Positions 1 through 9,599 of a stretch of 64,000 nt of DNA are shown piece after piece. How positions within the stretch are numbered: position 1 is the stretch's first letter; every line of letters begins with the position of its first letter. The DNA lies in contig NGZR01000002.1 of assembly GCA_002197995.1 (NCBI GenBank), positions 3,844,001-3,908,000 on the forward strand, written 5' to 3'. The position numbers and the translations under genes were made by a program. The notes beneath the pieces were generated by a model. The model worked only from the letters and a program-made list of their open reading frames with translations. It had not been told where the DNA came from and did not search any database. The DNA comes from Gaeumannomyces sp. JS-464. Taxonomy: Eukaryota > Ascomycota > Sordariomycetes > Magnaporthales > Magnaporthaceae.

Positions 1-274
1 AGCCCCCGCCTCCCAGCTACGTCGAACGTTCGCTTGGGCGGCGGTTAAAGCACGGCGTTCGGGGCGAAGCCCCGGGCGCCGGGCTTTATTACCATGCGTT
101 TGTTATATCCGGTTAGCTGCTGGCATACGTAAAAACGGCGTTAGTGTATTAAGGGCTTTGGCTTTGGGGTTGTTGGCCGGCGGTACCGTCGGTTTCTTTC
201 GGGGGGTTTCCGGTTATTTCGATGGCCCTTTCGGGCTCGGGGAGGTCCAGTTCCATATCCGCCAGTACTTCGTA
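1..274. other. Spacer past LINE ORF1, no gene recognised
   Basis: This GC-rich stretch lies downstream of the minus-strand LINE ORF1. In a Tad/CgT1-type LINE the endonuclease/reverse-transcriptase ORF2 would follow in this direction and would lie outside the window. I recognise no ORF2 motif in these bases. Confidence 0.4.
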
Positions 275-1370
275 TTAGTTGTTAGAACTAACCTTAAGTT
301 TTTTGGCAGGGTGCCTTTCCTTGTCGGCCGTACGGGCCGCGCCCTCGGGGGCCGGCGCATTTGCCGGGCTTTCCTCGGCAGCGTTGGCGGTGGCAGCAGC
401 GGCAGGAACGGCGGCGGCGGCGGGGGTAACGGAAGTAGCGGCGTTGCCGGTACCGGCCGCGGGATTAGCATTAGCGGTAGCGGTTATAACGGAATTGTCC
501 GTAGTAACCGCGGTTGCAGGTAGGGCGTTAGCGGTGGCGGCAATGGCGGCGGCAACGGCGGCTTCCACCTCTTTTACCGCCGCTCGGTACGCTTATGCGC
601 CTAATTTCCTAACCGCGCATTTTTCCCCACGGGTTAAATGCTTTAGCACTCCGTTTACCCGTACAGGCTTTATAAGGCAGTTCGGGTGGTCGGCTGGGTA
701 CGGGCCCGAGCAGTTCGCGCATTGCGGGGGGGCCGTACACGGTTGTACGTGCCGGTCGTCGTTTATTTTCCCGCACCGAAGGCACTTATCGGCCCGGGCG
801 CAGTTACGGGCCACGTGGAAGCCGTGGCAGCTAGGGGTGTGCTGGGTAACCGGCGGGTGTCGTTGTATGCGGCGTGAGAAAAAAGTAATCCCTTAAAGCT
901 TAAACCCGGCCATTTGCGAATAAAGGGATATAATTCACGATATACGCTTTTAGTAGTTAACGCCGGCCCCGGAAGGCTTAACGTTTACCGGTTTATGCCC
1001 TGTTTAGGCTTCCACTTCCTTCCGAACCAGTTTATCCGATACCGGGACGCATTGTTTAAGGCCGTTGGTTAAAGAGGTAAGGCAGCCGGAAATTACGTAG
1101 TTGTATTAAATTTCGGGCTTTTCGATCTTTTTAGCGTTATATAAACGGCTTAGTTCGGATCGGTGCTGCAAAAGCCGGCTTTGGATATCGGCCGTTTTTA
1201 CTTTTAACACGAACCCGGTAAAGGATCGGTACGCTTCCGGGACGTCGGCCGTCGTAAACGGCAGGTTTTTGCTGTTAGCAAGGGCTTTGCGAATGCTAAA
1301 GCCCGTTTGTTGGTTAGCCCAAGCCTGCCGTTTTTCCGGGATCCTAACGAACACCCGGAAGTCGGCTTTA
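275..1370 (-). pseudogene. ORF1 (gag-like) of a Tad/CgT1-like LINE, decayed
   Basis: One minus-strand frame links three open pieces (1354-1106, 814-593, 568-275). The first carries a motif typical of fungal LINE ORF1 (FVRIPEKRQAW, then WANQQTGFSIRKAL). The second has two zinc-knuckle-like blocks, CLRCGKINDDRH...C and CANCSGPYPADHPNC, followed by a basic region with RVNG. The third is an Ala-rich tail. Stops between the pieces are those expected from CAG/CAA to TAG/TAA changes. In known LINEs this protein binds element RNA and partners an ORF2 reverse transcriptase, which would lie left of base 1. The N-terminus is not resolved. It is less AT-rich than its neighbours, so it is either a younger insertion or less mutated. 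A copia gag is less likely because of the order of knuckles and tail. Confidence 0.72.
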
Positions 1371-2289
1371 AGGCTTGTTAATAGGCGGGGTGCCCGGGTA
1401 GTTTAGGGCGTACGGCCCCGAAAAGCCTGTGCGGGTGGTTGGGGTTATTGGTGGCCCTCCCGGGCCACCGACGCGTAAGTGGCCGGGGGCGCGCGTTGCG
1501 GGGGCTCCGGGGCCCCGTATAAGCTTTTTTCCTTTTCGGCCGGCGTAAGTAGGCCGAAAAAGGCTTATTTGGCGTAGTCGATAAAACAATCTTTCCAGCC
1601 GTTAGTTTCGGGGATCGCTTCCGCCGGAAGGGAGGTAATGCTAGCGTCGATAAATTAGGCCAGCGTGGCGCAAATTAGGGCCGTTTGTTATTATTTGCGG
1701 TTATAGCTCGCAATAATTTCCTCCGCGGCCGCCGCGGCCGACCCGACAAGTGGGCGCGTACGCCGGCGTTAGGGGAGGGGGGGAGGGGCACCTGTGCCGG
1801 TGCTGCCGTCGTGGGAACCTTCCTGGCCCTGATCGGGCCCTGTTGGGTGTTGCTAATTCCGCAACGGGGACGGCGTAATCGGGTGCGCTAACGCGCGGGG
1901 GGCCCGGGTGGCAGCGACGCGTTCCTCCGGGCCGTTAGGCCGACGAGGAGGGCGCGCGCCACCCTATTGGCCGAAGGGGGGCTGTTGGCAACGGCATGTT
2001 GCCGTCGCCAGCGCCGTTAGCGGGCGTGGTTATTGGTGTTGGGTCGCTAATTGGCGGGTGTTAAGGATTTGTATGCAATTTGGCAGTGTGCACTAACAGC
2101 GCAATGCCAAGAATTGGTGAATTCGAGGAAGGTGTGCTAGCCGCTCGGAGCAAAGGGGCTCGGAGGGCAAATCTTCCCCGTTTTCGCTCCTCGCTTAACT
2201 TAAAGTGGAAGCACCAGCTTAGGACAAGCAGGTGTTTTTGCATTCTTTATTTAACGCCCGGAAAAGATAAAATGGCGCGATAGCCCCAC
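1371..2289. other. No gene recognised; probable 5' part of the LINE, then unique flank
   Basis: To about 2060 the sequence is GC-rich with runs of gcc/ggg and may be the N-terminal part of ORF1 or the 5' leader of the minus-strand LINE. 2060-2289 is of mixed composition and leads into the NLR remnant. No domain was recognised. Confidence 0.35.
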
Positions 2290-4693
2290 CGTAGCGGATT
2301 TTAATTTAAGGCCAGGCAGGTGTGGGAAAAACTACCTTATGCAAAAGGATAGTTTATAATTACCTCCATAAGCGCGTGTGGGTTGGCATGTTCGACCGCT
2401 TGTTTTAAGTGCCTTTCCGTACGTTAAAAGCGAAGTTAATCCTTAACCCGGCCTATAACCTCGAACAATGGCTTCGCGACGAGTACTTCCATGCCGAAAA
2501 TGGAAATAAACTTTTTGTTAAAAAGACTAATGTATTTAGCTAAGGTTGGGCGTTTAGGCCTTACTTACCTTACACTACCTATCCTGTACTACCCACTTTA
2601 CACTGTTAATGTGGAACAATTTAAAAGGACCACTTACAAGGCTTTTAACGCTTATAAGTTGGCTTTAAGCTTTGGTGCACAAAAATAACCCCAAGCTTAA
2701 CAGCGCTTGTTAGCATTTATAAGTTTACCTAACGTAACTTACCTTGCACTTAATGCACTAACGAGTTAATCCGCATAAGTTAAATTTAAAAGCCTAACGA
2801 GGAGATGGTTTTGGTAGCCGTGGGTCGATTTTTAAAATTCTCCATACAAAATAATTTTTCGGAAAATCACTTGCGGTATTGGAACCTTTTAAGGCGGAAA
2901 ACCCGCGGGATCGATGTCGGTAGGTATATAAGGGAAACCGATTGTTAAAGGTCCCCTCCTAGTAATAAACACACACACACACACACTTACTAGTCCTGGG
3001 CTTTGCACAGCGCTTATTAGTAACTTGTAAGGCTTAATTTAACTATAACGTAACCCTGTTAGTGCTGCGACATGCGCATTTTGCTTTGTAAATTTAACAC
3101 TTTCCAAAGCATTAGCACAAACGGTAAACAACCTTGCCCAGCGCAGTAGGACTTTGTTTATCCTCGACGGTTTAAATAAAATAACCCGCGAGCTGGATTT
3201 CGAAACACCTGGACTTTTTCACGACCTTTTAAAGCAACCTTACGTTATTATCACCTCCCGGCCGTTAAGGCTAAGCTTAGCTTATATTGAATGCGTCGAT
3301 TTGAATTAAAAACAATTAGCTTTAACTAGGACCAAATTAAATCCTACGTAAAAATGGCCGCAGGCGACTAAGCCGTAAAAATTAAGGCGTTTTTTTAGCA
3401 CCATTCGCTTTTTCAAAGCTTAATTCGGATTTCGATACAGCTGGAAGCACTTTGTTATAGTTAAAACGCTTTTATAAATTCTTAAAAAGCACCGACGACC
3501 ATAACAGGTTTTTACCGACGAATCGAGTTAAAGCTGTGGAAAAAGGATGCCGTACGGCTGGAAAAGCTGCATAAAAGCAAACCGCTTTCCGAAAACACCG
3601 CGAAGCGGATGCTTAACAGCGAAATTACTTCGCAAATGGCGCTGGAGCTTAGCCTTTTCCGTTGCTTTGCTTTTGCTAGCCTTTATAACGACGTGATCGA
3701 ATTCGACCAAAACTATCAAAATAAAATTTGGGAACATTAAAATCGTGGATTAAAAGGGATACAAGCTATAGTTGCTCGCCCGTCGTTTTTTTCGCTCGTA
3801 AAAATCTCATTTTTGCGCTCGTTAAACGGCTTTGATTAAAAAAACCAAAGCTATTACTTCCTGCATTTAACCTTCCAGGAGTTTTTCGCTGCGCAGTACT
3901 TTGTAAAGCAATAAAGCTTTGGCAAGGAGCTTAATGTTCCCAATTTGGAATTAATTAGCCCGAAAACCGAGCTTATAGCAGCCGAACTTTTCCTTCGGAA
4001 AGAAAAGTATAAAGCACGCTACGATGTTTTTAGCGTTTGTCGCCGGCCTGCTTTATAAAAAACGCGATAATGGATAACTGTGCTGGTTTTTCTACACAAT
4101 CGAAAACGAGCTACGCGACTTTTTAGGCTTAACGTATTAACGGCTAGTTATACACTGCTTAAACGAGGTGCTGTTAAACAAATCGATAAGCTTCGCCCGC
4201 TTTAAAACAGGCTTAAAAAAGCAGTTATTACTATAGGTATTATTTAAATGCAGCTTCCGGCATCGGTTATTATTAACCAGCGAAATGGAACTTTTAAAGC
4301 AGGTTTTGGAAAACACCATTCGAAAAGGATTTAAAAACGCAAAAGTGAAAATCCTGTCCACGCTTTGAAAAATCTCGGCAAAAGCCATAAAACTAGTGCC
4401 TAACTGGCTAAAAAACGGCGTTTTTGCCCGCTTATAAATTGCAACGCTTAATATACCACAACCATTTAATAGCTTACCGGCAGCAGCCTTTAAAGCCGTA
4501 ACTAAGCGGCTTACAAACGAAGATCCGCACGTGCGACGCGCCGCAATCCAAGCTTTCGCATAATAATTAGCTTTGCCGGCAGCAGTTTTCGAAGCTATAA
4601 CTAAGCTTTTTAAAAATAAAAATCGGTACGTGCGACTTACTACAATTTAACCCTTCGCAAAACGATTAGCCCTACCGGTAACAGCCTTTAAAG
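2290..4693 (+). pseudogene. NACHT-HEAT NLR-type receptor, RIP-damaged and interrupted
   Basis: Fungal NLRs are STAND ATPases linked to non-self recognition and regulated cell death. About 2308-2330 encodes a Walker A, GQAGVGKTTLCK, preceded by ILI and a stop (TAA where CAA is expected). LFDRL-like and VPFRTLK motifs and LRDEYF follow. After the inserted LTR, 3100-3300 encodes LSKALAQ, the Walker B strand TLFILDGLNK, and VIITSRP (sensor 1). Around 3850-3900 is the NLR winged-helix/linker signature FLHLTFQEFFAAQYFV. 4480-4690 holds at least two HEAT-type repeats (DPHVRRAAIQAFA and a decayed copy). No effector domain is visible upstream of the NACHT. The HEAT array stops abruptly at 4693, where a truncated LTR begins. 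Numerous stops and frame changes mean no product. Confidence 0.8.
2516..3099 (+). mobile_element. Solo LTR, copia family B (584 bp)
   Basis: It starts TGTTAAA and ends TTTAACA, a perfect 7-bp terminal inverted repeat. A TATA-like ggtatataagg lies near 2920 and a (CA)n tract near 2970. It matches the two LTRs at 23539-24122 and 41254-41835. The flanks are ctttt and ctttc, a 5-bp target duplication with one C-to-T change. It interrupts the NLR between the Walker A and Walker B segments. Confidence 0.9.
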
Positions 4694-4945
4694 CTGTAAA
4701 AATATAAGGTTTTAATTAGGGCGTGTTTGCGCTAATCACAGTAACTAACAGGGTTACGTTTAATTAGTACGGGCTTTGTTAAATACTACAAGTAGTGCTA
4801 GCAAGGCCCCAAACTTAGTGGGTGGTACAGGCTTGTATTGCAGGGAGGGTCGCCAACTCGACTCCTTTATATACCTTCCGACATCGATCCCGCGGGCCCC
4901 TCGCCCAAAAGGGTTCCAATGCCGCACGCGATTTTCCGAAAAATT
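4694..4945 (-). repeat. Truncated LTR related to the 20186-20722 LTR
   Basis: Read in reverse complement, this matches the right half of the LTR at 20186-20722, including the block around ctacaagtagtgctagcaag and the TATA-bearing segment. It lacks the LTR start and joins pogo sequence directly at about 4945, and its left end cuts the NLR. No target duplication is visible, so a deletion or rearrangement is likely. Confidence 0.75.
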
Positions 4946-5998
4946 TTTTAAAGCGTTAACGGGTAAATTATAAACAAATTTAATGTAAAATAAATTTAGC
5001 ATTTCGATAAACACATTACAATTTGTTTTACGAAATCCCATCGTTTATTAATGCTAAACGGTTATAAAAGTTACTATTTAACAAATTTCGAACTTTATTA
5101 CTAAAAATATAACATTATTACGCTTTGCATATTTTCGCATTCGTTTTACTTTTTTTAACCGTTTAACGTTAAATGTTTTGGTTTAATAAAGCGGGCGTAC
5201 GGTTAACAAATCGAAAACTTAATAAAGTTACACGTTAACCATGTAATTAAAATCGAGTTCCTTTTAGTGTTTAAAACGGCATTTTTTAATTTTATAACCG
5301 AAAGAAATATTTAAAAAAGCTTTCGAAACGTTAATTTTGCTTTTTTTATTCGAAATCGGTTTTAAAAAAGCTAAATGTAAAGCTACGAATTTTAACTCTT
5401 TTAAAAAAGCTTTTAAATACCTTCGAACTTTCGATTTTTAAAACGCTTTAAACGGTTAAAAAAGCAATTTCGCAATCCGAACATATTAAAACTCGAATTT
5501 TTAATTACTAGGGTAGCTTTTTAACTTTTATTTATATAGTTATAAACTAAATTGCAAAAAAGTGAAAGCGATAATATATAAAGTGGCCCTTTTCCAAACC
5601 GAGGTGTTTACGTTTAAAAAAGCGAACGAAGTATTAAATAAACGTTAAAAAGCTAAAAAAAAAAAAACACGTGTTTAACTTAAAAGGTTATTTACTATCG
5701 AAAAAGTACGAAATGTTTTAAATTAAAAAGAGCTAAATAAATAATTATAGCAAAAAATGCGCGATTTTAAAAGTTAAGAAAAAAGGGCGACGATAACTCG
5801 TCGGCGATATAGCATTTGCGGTAAAACCAGATATAATACACGCATTTATTAAAAAAAAGTAAAAATGTCTAATATATACAATTTCGAGTAATTTAAATGG
5901 ATTTTTAGCGTTATTAGGTTAATATGCGCGTCGATTAATTAAAAATCGAATGTGGGTGCGCTATTCGCTTATATGCGCCACTTACTTATAAACCACGT
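4946..5998 (+). mobile_element. Fot1/pogo transposon, 3' half (copy B)
   Basis: It aligns by eye with the second half of the complete copy at 15974-17838: the DDE region (decayed RLLILDGH-type block near 5040), the Lys-rich C-terminal region, and the right terminal repeat ending aaaccacgt. A TA follows the end, as expected for pogo target sites. The sequence continuing at 6001 is the same internal stretch of another pogo, so copy B appears to have inserted into copy C. Its own 5' half was lost at the junction with the truncated LTR. Confidence 0.8.
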
Positions 5999-6484
5999 TA
6001 TTATTTATCTAATTTGTATTTTAAAACGGACTTTTTACGTAATTAAGTTATTGTAATAAACGTTAACAAATAAATTACGAATAAATTTAGTTTAAAATGG
6101 ATTTAATATTTCGATAAACATATTATATCGCGTATAAAAAGCTTTTATTGTTTGTTAATACTAAACGGTTATAAAAACCATTATTTAACGGGTTACGAAC
6201 TTTATTATTAAAAATATAACATTATTACGTTTTATATATTTCCGTATTCGTTTTACTTTTTTTAACCGTTTAACGTTAAATGTTTTAATTTAATAAAAAA
6301 AACGTACGGTTAATAAATTAAGGATTTAATAAAACCGCACGTTAATTACGTTATTAAAATCGAGTTTTTTTTAATATTTAAAACGGTATTTTTTAATTTT
6401 ATTATTAAAAAAATATTTAAAAAGGTTTTTAAAATGCTAGTTTTACTTTTTTTAATTCGGATTTAGTTTTAAAAAAGCTGGATG

Positions 6485-6719
6485 TGTTAATCCACGTGAT
6501 TAGCGCGTGCACCGGGATAAACTCCACACCTCGTGAAGCAACGGGCCCAAGGCCCGTGCGCTCCCACGAGCCTACAAAAGGGGATCTTGCGATCCCTTTC
6601 CTGTATTTAAATTCCTTTATAAACATGCATTACTACAAACACCAGTTCCAGATCTATAGATTTTTGTTCTTTCCTTTTAGGAGATTTCCGTGCCTACAGG
6701 AGTACCACTCCTACCAACA
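6485..6719 (+). mobile_element. Solo LTR, 235-bp family
   Basis: TGTTAATCC at the left and CCAACA at the right are flanked on both sides by ggatg, an exact 5-bp target duplication. A second copy is at 33098-33335. No element with this LTR and an internal region is present in the window. It holds a promoter-like segment, aaaaggggatcttgcgatcc followed by a TATTTAAA-like block. Confidence 0.88.
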
Positions 6720-7074
6720 GGATGTAAAATTACGAATTTCAACTTTTTTAAAAACGCTTTTAACGATTTTAAACTTTGGATTTCCAAAACGCCCCGAACG
6801 GTTAAAAAATAATTTCGCAATTCGAACATATTAAAACTCGGATTTTAAATTACTAACACAGCTTTTTAATATTTATACTAACGGTTGTAAACCAATTTGC
6901 GAAAAGGGTTAAAGCAATTATACATTAAATTAACCTTTTAAAAAAAAGTACTTTAAATTATAAAAAGCGATTAAAGCATTAAGCAAACGTTAAAAAGTTA
7001 AAAAAAAACACGTGTTCGATTTAAAAAAGTTATTTACTATTAACGAAATACGAAATGTTTTAAACTATAGCAAA

Positions 7075-7554
7075 GTGATAAAAGTTTGTTCCAATCGGCC
7101 AGTGCATTATAATAGCCTGGTAAAACACATTTATTTGGAAATCAAATATAAAATTAACCAAAATAGGTAATAATATTGTAAAACTTAAATATTTTAAATT
7201 TTATATGCATTTATTACACTAATAAATTTATTTTATTAAATATCCTTTTAGGTTATAAAAAAATGCGTATAAATATTAAAAACTTAAATTTACTGTTTCG
7301 CACTGTACTTTTTTGCAGAGAATACCATATTCGCACTATATATTTTTTAAAATTTCATTTTTCCAACCCATTTTACGCTGCACATGCAATTCCAAATAGG
7401 ATAAAAATATTATTTTGGATTATCCATATATATGAAATTATTTTAGTAATTTTATTTTTATTTTCATCATTTTATTTTTATTTATTTTGTATTTTTTAAA
7501 ATGCGCGGTTTTGCCGTCGCATTGTAAAGTTGGAACAAACTTTTGTCACATTAC
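7075..7554. mobile_element. 480-bp non-autonomous DNA element (MITE-like)
   Basis: Terminal inverted repeats share GTGAYAAAAGTTTGTTCCAA (left end 7075-7094; right end in reverse complement around 7528-7549). The flanks are tatagcaaa (7066-7074) and tgtagcaaa (7555-7563), a 9-bp duplication with one transition. The interior is AT-rich with no convincing coding region. A 9-bp duplication suggests mobilisation by a MULE-type transposase; this is inference. The right end extends about 5 bases beyond the mirrored left end. Confidence 0.75.
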
Positions 7555-7832
7555 TGTAGCAAAAGCTAAATAAATAGTTATAATAAAAAAATGCGCGATT
7601 ATAAAAGCTAAAAAAAAGGCGACGATAAATTGTTAGCGATATAGCATTTGCGGTAAAACCGGATATAATACGCGCATTTGTTAAAAAAAAGTAAAAATGT
7701 TCGATATATACAATTTTAAATAGTTCAAATGAATTTTTAACGGTGTTAAGTTAGTGTACAAATTAATTAACCAAAGGTTAAAGTTGGGTGATCGATTCGC
7801 TTATGTAACCGACTTGCTAATAAACCACGTTA

Positions 7833-8252
7833 GCTTTATTTTTAAAGTAAAGCGGTTTAAAAGTGGTTTAAATAGTAATTATATTTAGCGTTTTAAAAAA
7901 AACTTTAAAAGGTTAAAAACAAGTTTTAATTGCTTGCTTTAATAAATGCTTAAAAACTAACTTAAGTTAACTAATACCAAAGTTTTAATTAAAGCTATTT
8001 AATATAAAAAAAACCTTTTTTTATTATATGCAATCCTGGCTTTTGCGCTAATTTTTTTAATTCGTTGCGATTATTTAAATCATTACGAATCGATCGTTAA
8101 AGGTTAATTCGTTGTAATTCCTTAAATTAGTAGGAATCCCTTAAATGTCACGTGACTTTTTTTGGTGCGGGGTAAAAGCCCATTCCCTTAGGCCACCCTT
8201 TTTTAGTGTCCAGCCACTTAACCCTTTACTCCCTGCCGTTTCGGTCGTAACA
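7833..8252 (-). repeat. Chromovirus-type gypsy LTR, minus orientation, cut by pogo copy C
   Basis: The segment with actaacttaagttaactaa and the end ggtcgtaaca match, in reverse complement, the LTRs at 15650, 19590, 27595 and 52706. The start of the LTR (TGTTACA in this orientation) is missing to the left of the pogo copies. Confidence 0.75.
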
Positions 8253-8358
8253 ATTGGCTAACTGCCTAGCTTTCCCACCAAATGTGCAAAATTAAAATTC
8301 CTAAAACTAACTACACAACCAACAAACATCAAAGAGTGGAGGAGTGGAAAAGGGAAAG

Positions 8359-8528
8359 TGATGGAAGTGCGCGATAACAGGCACCCGAAGTGATTGGTGA
8401 TTGTTCCTTGGCTACTTTACTGGATCGCGGGCTAGGGCGCGCGCAGGCCAAAATACCAGGGCCAGTGCATAGGCCTAAAGCTGTGGGGCACCAGTTGCCA
8501 CCCACGTGACTCCAGGCCACCTTTAACA
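8359..8528 (-). mobile_element. Solo LTR, copia family A (170 bp)
   Basis: Plus-strand ends are TGATGG and TTTAACA, with exact gaaag duplications at 8354-8358 and 8529-8533. Nearly identical to the LTR at 14485-14654 and little mutated. It sits just downstream of the DUF7136-like coding region. Confidence 0.88.
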
Positions 8529-9303
8529 GAAAGTGGAATAAACGGGGAAGGGGCGGGGACGAGGAGGACTAGGAGGGACGGGTAATAAGCAAGGGGCTGC
8601 CAGCCTTATCGGATCAGGCGAGAAGAAAGCCGAGGGTGCCAAGAGCTGCTGCTGCAAGAGTTGCGGTACCTGCAGTAGCAAGCTGCCGAGAGGCGTGGTC
8701 CTTTTTGGGGCAGTTGGCAGGTTTGTCCCCTAGCAGGCTGCATCGATTCCTAAGTATTATAGCTTTTATACTTTCGGCCACGGCCTTGTCGATCTTAACT
8801 CGGCAAGGGTTCGCAATTGGCGTCGGGGAAGGAGAAGAGTCCACCACTGCGCAAGTGGCATTCACAAGTGGCAAACCCCGGTAGTCCTTGGGGACTTGGT
8901 TGGTTTCGTCCGTCACACTAATGGCGAAACCCTGGTCGGGGCATTCCTGGCGGTTTGCGGTCGCGGCGACGAGGTCGGCCTTTTGCCCACCTCTTTTAAG
9001 CTTAAAATCGACCCCGAAGTTGGAGGATCTATTGGCGGAATATCCGGTGTAGGCGTTTGGGGTTCCCGGAAACATTTTCCCGCACTTAGCCCAAAACCCA
9101 GACCAAGCCAGGCGGACAGGCCCTTTAAAGCCGAGCTTGTAGTACCACCAGTAAAAGTAAAGATCGCTTTTGTTGCCCGAAAAGTCGGACAAATAGCGTC
9201 GAAACCGGTCGCTAGCGATCCAACTAGTGCTGTTGGATTTATTAAAAAGCCTGTATTCGATGGAAAAATCGAGATATTTGGCGAGGTTGTCATTTTAGGA
9301 TGC

Positions 9304-9473
9304 TAATGGAGGTGCGCGATAACAGGCACCCGAAGTAATTGGTAATTGTTCCTTAGCTACTTTACTGGATCGCGGGCTAAAACGCGCGCAAGCTAAAATA
9401 CCAGGGCCAATGCATAAACCTAAAGCTGTAAAGCACTAGTTGCTACCCACGTAACTTTAAACCACCTTTAACA
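9304..9473 (-). repeat. 3' LTR of copia A
   Basis: 170 bp, aligned base for base with 14485-14654; most differences are C/T or G/A. Confidence 0.9.
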
Positions 9474-9480
9474 CCCCCCC
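9474..9480 (-). promoter_or_regulatory. Polypurine tract of copia A
   Basis: On the minus strand seven Gs (within CTACGGGGGGG) directly precede the 3' LTR, the position where plus-strand DNA synthesis is primed. Confidence 0.7.
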
Positions 9481-9599
9481 GTAGGTTATGCAACGGTTTT
9501 AAAGGCATTACGAGCACGCATTTACGTAATAACCCTCCAAATCCGTAGTGTTTCCCTGGTTTTCCTGTAAGCCGTTTACTGCGGCATTTGCTGCATTCC

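Larger units (their letters stand above)
6001..7830 (+). mobile_element. Fot1/pogo transposon, 3' part (copy C), with two insertions
   Basis: It resumes at the transposase stretch that corresponds to 16745 onward of copy A and runs to a right terminal repeat ending aataaaccacgt, followed by TA. It contains a 235-bp solo LTR (6485-6719) and a 480-bp MITE-like insertion (7075-7554), both with target duplications, so both are younger than this copy. The right flank is LTR sequence of the chromovirus family, showing that the pogo had landed in an LTR. Confidence 0.8.

Noticed and set aside
279..896. Ala/Gly-rich plus-strand frame of 205 codons
   Set aside because: It is opposite the LINE ORF1, whose zinc knuckles are on the minus strand.
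2970..2990. (CA)n run as an independent microsatellite locus
   Set aside because: It is part of the family B LTR and present in altered form in the other copies.
8896..9306. Plus-strand frame of 136 codons and a minus-strand frame at 8913-9293
   Set aside because: The DUF7136-like frame with Cys, Trp and a GPI-like tail overlaps both and fits the family; the others lack features.
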